Assembly (NCBI GenBank): GCA_000328365.1
Contig: KB292771.1
Span: 50,495-114,494 of the forward strand
DNA length: 64,000 nt
Reading direction: 5' to 3'
Origin: Capitella teleta
Taxonomy: Eukaryota > Annelida > Polychaeta > Capitellidae
The position numbers were made by a program, and so were the translations under genes. This document shows, piece after piece, positions 31,063-43,977 of the stretch. The notes below the pieces were generated by a model that saw only the letters and a list, made by a program, of their open reading frames with translations, had not been told where the DNA came from and did not search any database. Position 1 is the stretch's first letter, and every line of letters begins with the position of its first letter.

Positions 31063-33430
31063 GTGCTTCTGAAGTTACCTTTAATAGGTCACGACTCGTG
31101 GCCGTCCACGAGGAGACACAGAATGTTATCCATTCATTGAAACATAGTTATAAGCATTGAGACAAAGCGCAAAACCACACATCAGAAGATATGATGGCGT
31201 ATACCTGGCATTAATGAAAGCAATGCATGTTAATTGTCTTTTGCGTGTGCTTAAGGAGCCCGGTCGGCTTTGGCCATGTCCGTCCATGCATGAGCAATGA
31301 GCTTGCTGCAGGGTATATCCGGGATTTTCTCCAGCGAGGTTACTACCAACCTAATCTGCAGGAGTTGCAACAGGTCTTGTGTTATCTTTGTTATCCGAGG
31401 CTCTTATGCATAGCTGTATGGTCTATTGGCGTAGGTCCTACATAATATTATACGTTCACATAAGATGGCCCTTGAAATGCCCGGAGGCCCCTCCGGAGAG
31501 CACAACACACAAGTGAGAGTAGTAGTGCGAATCATACCGGAATCATTTGCCAATTGTTATTTATATGTATATTATACATGGATGCCAATTATTAAGCTAA
31601 TTCGCACTACATGTATTACGTGTTTATGTCGTGCATACATGGAAACCAGATCTACATGTATATATAGTTTATTATTTTTAATTAGATTTAATGAAAACAA
31701 CAATGGTTGATTATGGTTCTGAATTATTCGTAATTCATGGCGAGGCAATAAGGTGTACACAACAACCTAAGCGGTTAATTCTAGTCAATAATGTATTATT
31801 AAAGATCAGCAAGAGAAGAAAACAGAAGTAGAGCAAGGACAATTAAGCCTGTTGCTGTGCACCATATTGCAGCCCATCTCATCGATCGAGGGCGTTCAGG
31901 TCCAATTGATTTACCCGGTACACCGGTATGCGGTTATCCTTGAATTATTCGTTCTGGTGATGCCTCGATCATTAGTATTTATTATGTGGCTTGACCGCAT
32001 TTTGCTGTTTGTTGCAGGGTCAGGTGCACCCTACGATTTCCTTAAATAAGGATGCTTCTAATTTTTCAGGAATGAAATTGCTTCGTCCCGAGGACATCTC
32101 ACACACAGGAGACGAATCTAATCGATGCACTGTGAGACCTTCGTGTCAAAATACAGACTACAAATAATCTGCAAGTGTTCAGATCCAATTGATTTATCCG
32201 GAACATCGGCATGCGCTCATCCTTGATCTAGGTCTACGACAATTAATCTGCAGTGATATTCATTCAGGTTGTAGACAATGTAACGCATATCTGTAGCCAT
32301 TTGCCAGCTTTATGAAACATAGCTTTATAATTAATAGCAACATTTAATTGAAGGTCAGCGACATAGATATGGATTTTCCGATATTGGCTTGTATAATAGA
32401 CAATATGGGATATCGACCTATCTTCCCATTGTGAACAACTTGTCATAACGGGTCGCCTAAGTGAGCGACTCACAGTTTCTCACGAATTATAAAAACACGT
32501 TTGCCGTCATAAAACTCATACGATAATGTGTTTAGTAATGCAGAAAAGATAAAACCGAGTCAAAAAAAGAATTAATTTGTGCCAAATTTGAGCGATTTCG
32601 GTTGGCCGAAACCGGAATCTGCGATAATTGAGTGAGCGGATGGCAGTGTTGCCATGACAACGGGCGAAAGGACCATTTTTCACATGCGATCTTAAATCTG
32701 TGTGTTTATACAAGCTAATCTTCATGTCTATACTACTACTACTACTACTACTAGGGCGGCCTCATGTCTATGGTCAGCGATATTCCATTAGTCTATACCA
32801 TTCCCAACCATAAATTGACCCAAATCCTAGATTACAGGTTGAGGAAATTGAAATCTAGTGTATCTTTTTGCATAAATCGAGGATAGCAGGATTGCTCATT
32901 TAATTAATATACTTATTCCCCTCTGGGGGTTCCTCGAGTTCACTGCGAGGTTAAAGATCATAACGCACCCTAAACTCCCAGAACGCATGACTCATAACGT
33001 ATTTCTCAGAGCCCTTCGCTAACATCTGCCTCTCCTCCGCTAAGCTCTGTTCTCCCGCAGACCATTTGGTTGAAGAGACCGACCCAGTGACCTACTTGTG
33101 TTGTGTAATGCCAAAAAAAAAAAAACAAAAAAACAAAAACAAAAACAAAAAACAAACAAAAAACAAAACAAAACAAAACAAAAACAAACAAAACCCAACA
33201 AAACCAAAAACGAAAAACCAAAACTGCCGGTAGCTATCAGGAATATCAGAATTAGTAACTTGATGTTAGCAACTGTGAACCGATCCTTGGATACTCTGTG
33301 AGCCTGTTTATTGTTCGAAAATCACGTTTCTTACGCCATTGGTAATCAGATAATCGATTGCTTATATGTAAGTTTGACTGAAGATCGATATTCTCTTATA
33401 TTGTTTAGGCTTTTGCAAGTTCATAACAAA
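31063..33430. other. Non-coding stretch upstream of TMC
   Basis: I see no supported exon. It includes a diverged direct repeat (about 31894 and 32177, roughly 50 bases), two copies of the dispersed TCATAACG word (32958, 32992) and a CAAAA-rich tract (33111-33212). Confidence 0.4.
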
Positions 33431-36400
33431 ATGTCGAGGGAACAGACCTACATGGAGCTCTTTCAAAAGAGTATCCTGGAAGACGTACAACTCAGAGGGA
33501 AGGTCTACGACAAGGAAGACCACGAGGACTCTGGTGACCCCAAGGACGGAGGTTAGTGACCCTGGCCAGTGGTCAAACTAGTTACGGTCTAGGATTTTGG
33601 ATTTTTCGTCGACTCAATTCACAATTGCCCTATTCAAGTCCGATGTTATTTTTGTTGAAAGTGATGTAATTGGTGTCTAACGTAACCAGGAGTTTGACAG
33701 ACTCCAGGACTATCGATTGTTCATCATGACGAGTCCTAGTTGCACACACAAAATACCTGTATGTCATAAAGCCCTTGATATAGATCGGCAGTCGTCCATT
33801 ATATAACATCCTGTAATAAGTGATTATGTGAAGTGAGCGACAAGGACACAACATTGGTGCATATTACACACCCCTTGTGCTGCTAACGTGGTTATAATGC
33901 ACTTGTTCTCCAGATGTGATCACCCTCCCGCCCTGTACCTATTTTTAGTTGCACCCTGTATATACATTGCAACCTCACGCCCTGAGGGTCAAAGGTTCAA
34001 CACTTCTGCATGGCATTGTTAGTGGCGTATACAAGCGAAACAACGTGGTTTTCATTGCGTGTTGGTGCGATGTCATAAGTGTTAGATTCATCAGAGATGA
34101 GGAATAAACAGATGAAGATCAAAGACAAGAGCAGAAAGAAGAGGCAAGAAGAAGATTATATGCGACAGGTATCACGACATATTTTGAAATCGAACTGTTG
34201 TTATAGTTGTTTCTTAAGTTAGGAATTGTTGGCGAGACTTTATTAACGCAGACATATACATTTGTGCTATTAAATTATACGTTTTATGCAAGCATAAGGA
34301 ACATGGGTAATATAATGATAGCAGTATTATAATTATGTCTGAATTATTTCTGGTAGGAATGTAATTTTACGGTTATAAATACCAGAGCTAATTACGGGAT
34401 TGAATTAGCAGCTCCTTGCAGGTGTGCAGGTGCACTGCGAAAGAATGGTGATTAATGATGCAACTGTGAGAGGTGGTGGCCGAGTGGTTAGCGTGCTTGC
34501 ATCGAAAAGGCTTGGCGTTGGCCACTGGAGGTTCGAAGCCAGTCACTAACCTTGTGTCCTTGGGTAAGGCACTTAATTCCTGCTTCACTACCCTGGATCG
34601 AAAGGAGTGGCGCCCCCATCTGTATTAGCCAAAGAAAAGCACAATGTCACCCGAGGGAGCTCGACTTATTATATATATTATTATACAACTGTGTGTACAT
34701 GTATACATGCTTATCGACAATATTATATAGTCTCTGTGCAAAAAGAATAAAATATGTAATAGAAAGTACAACAGAACTACTGGTATTGATTTGCAGATAC
34801 CTATTTGAAAAGCTATGCATATAATCATAGCTCATAGCACACTGCTTTTTCTGGCATCTGAGTTGCAGAGAATGCACGAAGCACGTTATACGTTACGCTT
34901 AGCATCCCTGTATTGTGCATCTCTGAGGCATTCAGGGGCGTGGCCAGATTTGCAGATTTCTCGGAATTGCCTCGGAATCTGATATTGACCACAATCAATG
35001 CTGGGCATACGATGTCACGTTGACAGCCGTTGCATTAATTATAATGCATTCGTTCTCCTGGATTTTATAAGAAAGTGTTATTGATGTAAATTAATTAAAT
35101 ATTCAGTTTGGCCATTGGGAGGTGCAATCATGGCAAAACTGCAAATCACAAGAGAGTATTTCGAGGGGCGTTCGTAGTTTTGGAATGAACACTTTTCGCC
35201 TTAAGGAAACCTTGCCAAAACAGACCACATAACAAAATAGCATCTTCTGGTACTAATACTCGATTTATATCGGCTTAAAAAGAATCCAGTATGTTCGTCA
35301 TATAGAATGTCGGCGGTTGTCCTTCGAAGCAAGTTTCTGCAACTCTGGTTAACTGACCATTGGACCAAAAGGTTTGCAAAGCCTCATTATTTTTATGATT
35401 TCTCAATAACCATTAGTTACAAGGGGTTTAGGTAAATAAATAAATAAAAAGCGTGAATTTGGTAACAATTTATGCCTGCGCTCTGGCACCTCAGTCATCA
35501 CAGTTTTTGTAATGGTTATTATGTAATAACCTAGGATTACCCCCCTTCTAATTGTAGTAGTTGTAATTCAGTATAGTTATAACTTTACTTTGACTCTGCA
35601 GTATTGCCTAACTGCGTAGCAAGACCGGGCGCTGTGTACTACTGTCTAGGCATGGTTGTATGCAGGATACAGAACCTTTTGGATTTATCGAAACCAGGAG
35701 TGGGAAAATTCAGGTCATGGGTTTCCGTTCTGGGGCCCATATGACCCGAATGGGTGGAGCCGTAAAACCCAATCATGCTTCATGCCTCATGACGAAGAGA
35801 TCAGAATGCTTGGACCTAATGAAAACATTGGCTATTTAGTCCACAGAACCATTTGAAACCAGGACATTAGGCTTCCTCGCCAAATTGGTCGCCATTGTCA
35901 AGCTGACAGCTTCTTTTTAATTAATCTTCTTTAATATCTTGAATGTTCCCATTGGTTTCTTGGCATCGAGCCAATTAAAATGAAATTAGTCACGGTATAT
36001 TACGTAATGAATCTAATCGATCTGGATATTGATTATTGACCATGCAATTGTTGGCCTGGGATATCCAACAGTGCATGGCCCTCTAACGTGACCCAAATAG
36101 CGCCGATTTCAACGGTACACCTCAGCCTTCACGCCCCGTTGAGCAGTGGATTTTGACATCTGTATCATTAATGCGTCATTGTCTCTCAGCAACCCACAAA
36201 GTTTTCTTAAATAATTCAACAGAAGCTTACAAAAGCCCACCTTGGGTACAATGCCAAGTGGATTTGCAGTGGTCAATCGATTGATCCGCTTGACCGCTCA
36301 CCAAAGATCGATTTGTTACAATTCACAGAGAAGAAGACGGAGTTCCGAGCGGCAGTGCAGACCATTCGAGCTACTCTGCCCAGTCAACAGCTGCACAAGT

Positions 36401-39400
36401 CCGACGAAGGAGTGACCATTAAAAGACAGAAAGCCATGTCGATGCGACGCAGGAACAGCGTTGCTCCCATGAAGGTGATGTCCACGAAGCACCGGTCATC
36501 GTCCATCGCAGTGGAGACCCTCAAGATAGCCGAGACCAAGGGATTGAAGCTGGAATATGACGACGAGGAGGAGATCGACGAGATCGACAAAATTAAGCAG
36601 GTCGAGGTCATCCGACAGATGCCTGTGCCGTTCGCCAAGAAGCTAAAACTCAGGTTTGTGACGACTGCGCCGAGCAGAAAATGGGCGGTGTGTGGTGGTC
36701 AGTGTGTGTGTGGTGGTCAATGTGTAGCACCCAGTTGACCGCTCCGACTGGTGGTGTGGCCGTCGTCTGCTCGTTAGACAATGGAGTGGTGCTTACACAC
36801 CGCACAGGCGCCTCTGTTATGGCTAATCTGGCTCCAATCAACATGCGTAGTTGGTATATGTACTTATAAAGGAATCAAGTGAATTGTAGGAAGAATAACT
36901 GTCCAAGGTTCTTTAGATGTAGATTGCGATATTGTTATAATATTGAATACGCCAATGGAAATACCAATGCAATATGCACCTATTTTTTGAATGAATATCG
37001 TATAATTTGCTGGACATTTTGGTAGACATTCATTTTGATAGATCAGCGTATGTGCCATAGGGTCTCTGCCCAATCCAATCCTGTACCTTTATAAGAACAC
37101 AATCAATTGAAAGGTCAGCAGCCAGAAAGAAAGTTCCTGGCATCGTTGTTACATGGATTTATGCAGCATAACAAGTTCAACTAGTGACGAAGCCTTATTG
37201 GTCTTTTTGTGTTTCTTTGTCGTTAAGATTGTTCTGCATGTCACGTGTACTCAATTCGCCAATTTTGGGAACATTGCATGTTGGGAAACTCGCCACACAT
37301 TTATTAATTATTTCGGACATTGAAGCGTTTCGTTCGCACACGTATTGACAGTGTGTCATAAAAGCGGAGGCAAAAATAAAAATAAAAATAAAAATAAATA
37401 AATTCGTAATATGTTCTAAATCCTGTTTTTGACCTCGCACAACACGATGTTGCATATTACCGAAGCCAAGCATCGATTATCCGTTTTCAATAATCTAGAT
37501 CACTCTTCATTCTCGATCTTGCTACTTTCCTATTAATCCGTCAGGGAATGGAATATTGACCTGAATATCCAAGATAGAAAAGAATTTATGAAACTTGATA
37601 TTAATTAATCATATCAAATTATTTTATTCAGACTCAGGCCAAGAGAAATATAATGTGAAACGAACCGACATCCGAATTAGGCACTTTCATTTTATCACCG
37701 AAAAACGGCGAACCGTTAGAAAAGGATCACATTAATTGCTGTTAAATGATAGTATCCTAAAGCCGTCAAAATACAGAAAATGAGAGAAGCAGCGCTCAGT
37801 GTCGTACTATTACGCGTAATTAACTATAATAATGTTACATGACTTATACAGCCGACATAGAAAGCGGTAAATGATCTTGCGTACGGCATTTTTTTTTTCT
37901 TCCTAATTACATGTATAATTATTATTTGTTGTGTCTTTTGGGTGAATTAATTCATTCACCGCAGTTTTGCTTTGAAGTCGCTTCTACGTGCCTCGTATAC
38001 ATTTGTCTAAACACCTGTTTACCTGTTTACCTGTTCATCTGTTTACCTGTTCAGGGATAAATTATTCGCACGAATGCCGCAAGTGAAGACAGAGTGTTGT
38101 GAGGTGTGTGTGTACGACATGCGACTGGTAAGTGCACACAGTTGATGTAATCTTAATTTTTACTTTAATTAATTAATTGTAACAGAAACGTGCCCGATGG
38201 AAGAAAGGGATGGCTTTGAGCTGGCGAGAATTTCGTATGAACACAACTCTATGGAGGAGCGCATTTAAACGCATTGAAGGTGGCGTAATAATTATAATTA
38301 TACACACGTATACTACATGTAGTCAATTTCTGTTATCATTAAGTAAACAGTTTTAGCTGCTTTAAGGTGCCACGCTAACCAATGTGAACTTATCTTATCC
38401 ACAGGACATTTTGGAGCCGGTGTTGTAATGTACTTCAAGTTCTTGAAGTGGATGTTCCAGCTGAACATCCTCCTGTTCCTCCTCGTCCTCCTGTTCCTCG
38501 TCCTCCCTGAAGCTCTCCTCACGGACAACAGTTACACTGCAGCCGTTACCGGGGCAACTGGTCTCTCCAACGCAACTCTGTTGGCCGCGACATGTTCCGC
38601 CGCGTACACAGTGAACGTGTCAAGCAGTGCGGTTGAGTTGGTCGTCGACTTCCTCCAGGGGACGGTTCGTACTTCCTGTCATGTGATCATATCTTATCTG
38701 ATGACTCTCAGGGTTGGATGGAGAAAACTGTTATGTTCTATGGAGACTACTCCGACCAAACTTTAGCGGCGTTTGCTAACTGGAATTACAACATGCCTTT
38801 GGCCAATATCGTCATCATCGCTGCCATTTTTCTCGTCAGTCTTCTTGTGATGGTTCACAAGTAAAACATAAATAAACCTGTGTAAAACATGCAAATATAA
38901 TTATACAATTTGCAGCACTGCGAGAGGATTCCGGGAGCAGATGTTTGCCCAGGATGACGCCTCTCGGAATTACGGCAACAAGGTCTTCTCCGCTTGGGAC
39001 TTCAGCATGGAAGATCCGAAGAACTCCTTACTCCGACAGAAGTCTAATCACTGGTCATTCATAGTCAGTATTTACCTGAAACAACAGGAAATCTTCAGTT
39101 GATCCACCTCTTGCAGAGTTTGCTGGAACAAGAGCGCTACCTGGAAAAGATAAAAGGAAGAACAACGAAAGAGAAATGCAAATTGTGGAGTGTAAGGATC
39201 TTAATCAACTTCATTGTCCTCTGCTTCCTTGGCGGGGGAGCTTATTTAATCTACTTTGCCACCACAAAAACAACAGAGGTGAGTATCAATCGATCAATTA
39301 ATCAATTCAATAATCAGCGTATTTCCAGCTGCAAAAGTCGAGTGACTTCAGCACCTACTCCTTCTTCTTGCAACTGCTGATCGGTTACGCTGTGTCCCTC

Positions 39401-42223
39401 ACTATCACTGTGCTCAACAGCACGCTGCCTGCTCTCTTCAAGTTCCTCGTGAAGTTCGAGGATTACTCTGCTGCGTGGATGCTTAATATGACGCTCATCA
39501 GGTGAGGTCAACAGGTGCAACCTCCTCCGCATTGACATCCCATTGCAGGACCGTTTTTCTACGACTGGCTTCTTTGACGATGCTCGTCATTACTCTGTAC
39601 ACCGAAATCACGTGTGTTCCCCAGGATTCCTGTGGTGTTGGCATTGCTCCGACTTGCACCCCTTTCCAGGTACGCAGTTAGAACGCTAATTACAGGTATG
39701 CGACACTTCGGTTATGTGTCACTCGTGGGTTACGTAACTAGAAAAGCCCAATCGACACATCTCGCCCGTGTGATAGTCCTCCACCATTCACTCTGAGCGT
39801 CTAGCATTAACATCGGTTGACAAAAACGTTTTTTTGTTTCAGTGTTGGGAAACAAAGGTTGGGCAGGAGCTGTACAAGTTGGTCATCACAGACTTCTTGG
39901 TGGTCGTCGGTGTGACGTTCCTGGTGGAATTCCCAAGAAAGTCAGTCGTAGGTGTTGAATTCTGGTGAATGAGGTCTGACTGTTGTCGTGTAGGTTCTTG
40001 GTGACGAAATGCAAGATCTTCAAAATGGTCGGTCAACAGCAGTTTGATATTACCAAGAATGTTCTTGATCTCATCTATGGCGAATCTCTTCTTTGGTGAA
40101 TTCTTTATCCTACTAGTACTAAGAAAACAAATCTAACGTACCATTACTTATAATTATTATTATCTATTAGTTAATTGTATCTTAATTATGATTACATTCT
40201 TACATGTACATGTATAGTTTAATATGTTCTCGTATCGATTTTTTCTTATCTTTCTTGTACCATATCTTATTATATTCTTATTTTAATAATTAATAATTTA
40301 TTAATTACCTAAATAAATTAAAACTTCTATTTCAGGTTGGGTACCTTTTTCTGCCCCATGATCCCCATAATCACGGTGATCAAGAACTTCTTCGTTTTCT
40401 ACATAAAACAGGTGACAGCAATTGATGAACAAATCTGATTTATGCATACAATTATGCATACATCACACACCACGTACTTTACTATCCTAATTTACTTCAT
40501 TATTATTTACTTTTCAATTGACGTTCATAGTTGTATCCTTATGTTTGACTCCGCCCCCACCCCACCCAACATGAACGATCACGTACAACCCCTAACATAA
40601 AGCACTAATAAATGAATGTATAAAATGAAGGAAAGAGAAGCGGCGGGATTACCTCAAGCAAGTGCCCACAAGCATGGCGACGAAGATACTTTTGGAAGAG
40701 TCTATCTGACTGTTGCGCCTTTCAGGCCACCGTGCTCGTCAACTACGCCCCCTCGCAAGTGGCCGTTGTTGCATCAGACGCTGAGAGTTTCTTTCTAATT
40801 GTTTTGCTTGCAACTTTCTGTGTGACCGCCATTCCCATCCTCTACATAGTATTCAGGTGAGGCTGTCACCCCTCTCTTATCGACATTGGACTCATCCTTC
40901 TTAGCTAAACCAGGGTTACTATAGCAGTTAAATAGGCACCACTGTTGACTGACATGTGATACGCACCACGATTATAACAATGCTTAAATTTATCAAACAT
41001 CAATTGATACCCACAAAGCTTGTGAATTGTGTGGGGAGTCAGATGTCGATCTGAATCGTAGCATTTGTTCATTTTGGTTGCTCTTGCTATATATATATTT
41101 GTTTGTTTGTTTGTTTGTTTGTTTTTTTCTACCATTTTTATTTTGTTCGTTTCACTCACTTAACTAAAACAGTGGCTAATAAATCAGCTATTTATTTAAC
41201 GGTATTTCAACATCATTAACCGTTGCTACTGCTTGCTAACAGTAGTCATATGATAACGGATTGATATTTGAAAAATACTATATATTTTACTTTTGATTCC
41301 GTTACCATGACTACCACATCTAACCGTTTGCCGTTGAAACGCAGACTTCTCTTTTGCACTGCTGCGTTCCATCCGAAAAACGCGTTGCTCGCCCAGCAGC
41401 CTTGAAAGACTTCATATTTGTGGTCACCATGGTCACTCAATTCCTCTGCGGATTTCCTGTTTACTATCTTTTATTCAGGTCAGTCTGTGAATTCTAGCTG
41501 ACCCTAAGACCAATGGTGACATTCTCTCACCAGTTCCTCGCACGCGTTTAGGTGCATTGTGAATGTGATATGTCTCAATGTTCTATACTTCGCCAAGAAA
41601 ATCACCAAAAGATGAAATTCATACTCGCAGTACATTTTTCCAGGTTGAGAAAATAATTTTATGAATCAATTTTAGGATGTCGCCTTCGAAAAGTTGTGGT
41701 CCATACCGGATCTACGATACAGTGTATGACATCCTCCCCATCGCAATGGAAGGCTTCCCTCCAGTGATCAAAGAAATCTGCGACTGGCTTTTCTCAGCAA
41801 TGATCTTGATTCCCCTGTTCATCGTTCTCTGGTAGATGTTGTACTAATCGCCTCATGAATAATTAATCGCCTTATTATCATAATGCAGTCTACTCATCTA
41901 CTACAAGGGACAAATGGCGACCAGCTACAAGGAAATGATCGGGAAATTGAGAGAACAACTGTTGATGGTGAGTTCATTTATGCGGAAAATATATGCATAA
42001 TATAGATGTATAAATCAACGATAAAGTATTCAATATTGATCGCCATTGTTTATATTTTATGTGATCACGTGGTCATTTTGTTCTACAGGAGGGACACGAC
42101 AAGCACTTCCTCATGAAACAGGTTCAGGAAACTTCCGGTGGTTCGAAAAAATCTCCGGAAAATAAGAAAAAGGAGCCCGAAAAAAATCCGAAGAAAGGAG
42201 ACGTTGAGACTCCTCACCTCTAG
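33431..42223 (+). CDS. TMC: Transmembrane channel-like (TMC) protein
   Basis: Eighteen exons join in frame to about 860 residues: 33431-33551, 34095-34168, 36223-36653, 38055-38127, 38186-38279, 38405-38664, 38712-38860, 38916-39063, 39117-39278, 39329-39501, 39549-39669, 39843-39940, 39994-40095, 40336-40411, 40726-40856 (or 41345-41478), 41676-41831, 41889-41967, 42089-42223. The N-terminus is charged and Lys-rich. Next come MALSWREFRMNTTLWRSAFK, about ten membrane segments, and the TMC signature CWETKVGQELYKLV (residues 603-616). Near the end are the conserved SKSCGPYRIYDTVYD and a Lys-rich tail. TMC proteins are membrane ion-channel subunits, mechanosensory in several animals. Intron two is 2 kb and carries SINEs; most others are 45-100 bp. 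Two candidate exons exist for one membrane segment (separate entry). Confidence 0.9.
34472..34690 (+). mobile_element. tRNA-derived SINE, copy 2 of family A
   Basis: Box A TGGCCGAGTGG (34477) and box B GGTTCGAAGCC (34530) match the copy at 26859. The body contains CCTTGGGTAAGGCACTTAATT, a theme known from many animal tRNA-SINEs, and ends in TATTA repeats. It lies inside TMC intron two. Confidence 0.75.
35592..35790 (+). mobile_element. SINE body fragment, copy 2 of family B
   Basis: GACTCTGCAGTATTGCC... to GGTGGAGCCGTAAAACCC is a diverged direct relative of the body of the element at 28268-28811, lacking the tRNA head. It is in TMC intron two. Confidence 0.65.
40726..40856 (+). CDS. TMC: TMC alternative exon A
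   Basis: 131 nt, entering in phase 0 and leaving with two spare bases. Encodes ATVLVNYAPSQ... ending FCVTAIPILYIVFR, one membrane segment. Homologous to exon B at 41345. Confidence 0.8.
41345..41478 (+). CDS. TMC: TMC alternative exon B
   Basis: 134 nt, with the same phases as exon A. Encodes TSLLHCCVPSEKRVARP... ending LCGFPVYYLLFR. It has an AACGCAG acceptor and a GTCAGTCT donor. CCVPSEKRVARPA looks more like the usual TMC sequence here (NCxPxxRPxRA) than exon A does. Splicing both exons together would shift the frame, so use should be exclusive. Confidence 0.75.
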
Positions 42224-42913
42224 GGCTGGTCACAGGATGATCAACATATCAATTATGCATCCAGTGTGACATATTATGTAATCTACCATATGATAGTATA
42301 CATATTCCTTCTTTCATGTCATATTCTACCTGAAACACTCCAACATCTATTTTATTGCTTCTGATAAACAATCAATTTGAAAACTTTGGTTTTGTAATCT
42401 CTCCTCAGACCCTGCAGCGCATTTGGGCCCCCGAATTATCATATTTAAGACCCCTGAGTCAGCGTTAATGTTAATCAGGTCTCTGAACCACCTTCGGTGA
42501 GGCCCCTGAACCAGCATCAATGTGGCCCCTGAATCATCTTTAGTGAGGCTACGAAGCAACATTTGTGAGGCCGAAGCAACCATAATTTTGTCTTCTCAAC
42601 TCTTGCATAAATAAACTCAGAAAGTTCAAGACCCAGCCAGCATAATTTCGAATTCGGAATGCTGCATAATGATATACAATCATTTAGCTTGATGTTTTAC
42701 ATTTGAACTAATGAACTGATATTTGGTTGCACAGTATTAACCAAGTTTCCCGAATTTATAATTGCTCTATCTATTATGTAAGCCAGTTTGTTGTGCAATA
42801 ATTAACATGTGTACACACATGTACAAGTATGTAACGCACATGTTGTGGTCTGATTCTTCAGAATATATTACCAGTATTTATTTTGCAGAGGATCGGGTAA
42901 GATTTAAAAGAAT

Positions 42914-42945
<32 letters not shown>

Positions 42946-43471
42946 CAATGAACTATGTGGTTCTGGATTAGGAAGTCTTATTGTCGATTTCGTTGTTGTC
43001 GCGTTAATGACTTCTTGAATGGAACGAAGCATTATGACATTTTGAATTATTATACATATTTGCATGAACTTTGTGGAACTCTCGTGTTGAAACATTATGA
43101 ATAAATTGAAGTAATTAAAATCAATAATTTGTTCCGGGTATTGTTTCGATTTTTCTGTTGTTGTGGTCCATAACACCATGCGACGTCTTACGTGAAATGA
43201 ATATTTAATGCAGTCACACAGGGTTTTATTTCCTTCTGACCAAATAAATCATCATATTAATACGATAATGTTTATCAATTGTTAACACATAATCACAACA
43301 CACATATAAGGGAGAAGAAAAAAATTCCACACACACAAGAAATGCAGCTCTTCCCTCCCACTCTTCCTACAAATGCATCCACACAAAGTACTTAGTACAC
43401 TCATATTGCTCAAGAATCGACTGACTTGAGTCACTGTAACTAAATCACATTGAAAAGCATCCCACGGGAGC
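42224..43471. other. Spacer between convergent TMC and glutamate-receptor genes
   Basis: Non-coding. It has a poly-T run (42914-42945) and, on minus, possible AATAAA signals for the receptor gene (for example TTTATT on plus at about 43225). Confidence 0.4.
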
Positions 43472-43940
43472 CTATTCCGTGTCAAGGGATCGATATCTTG
43501 GTCCACTGTCAATTGACTTCTCTAATTTTACAGCCTCGCCTTCGTCGTCGGAGGGAGGTGGCTTCTGACAACAGCAGCAGAACACCCCAGGCACAGGCTC
43601 GGGTGCATCTAAAACACAAGGAAATGTATCAGATGTGTGCTTTTAAAATTGCCCTTTATCATGTCTCTGAAGGGTAAACCAACCTTCCCGGTGCACATAT
43701 TTGTCGATACCCATGAGCACGAAGAATGTGAGCGTCACTGCGACAAACAGACCGAGCATCCATGGGTGGTTGATGCTGAGGATGCGGTTCAACTGGTCGG
43801 ATCCATCCACCCCGTTCCGAATGCCCTACGAGAAGGCGAACATTCATATAGATCACCAAATGGCAAATGACCTATGAAAATATTGTGCATACATAACTCT
43901 TGGGACTATATTTTTTTAATGATTCCAAACAAATACGGAT

Positions 43941-43977
<37 letters not shown>

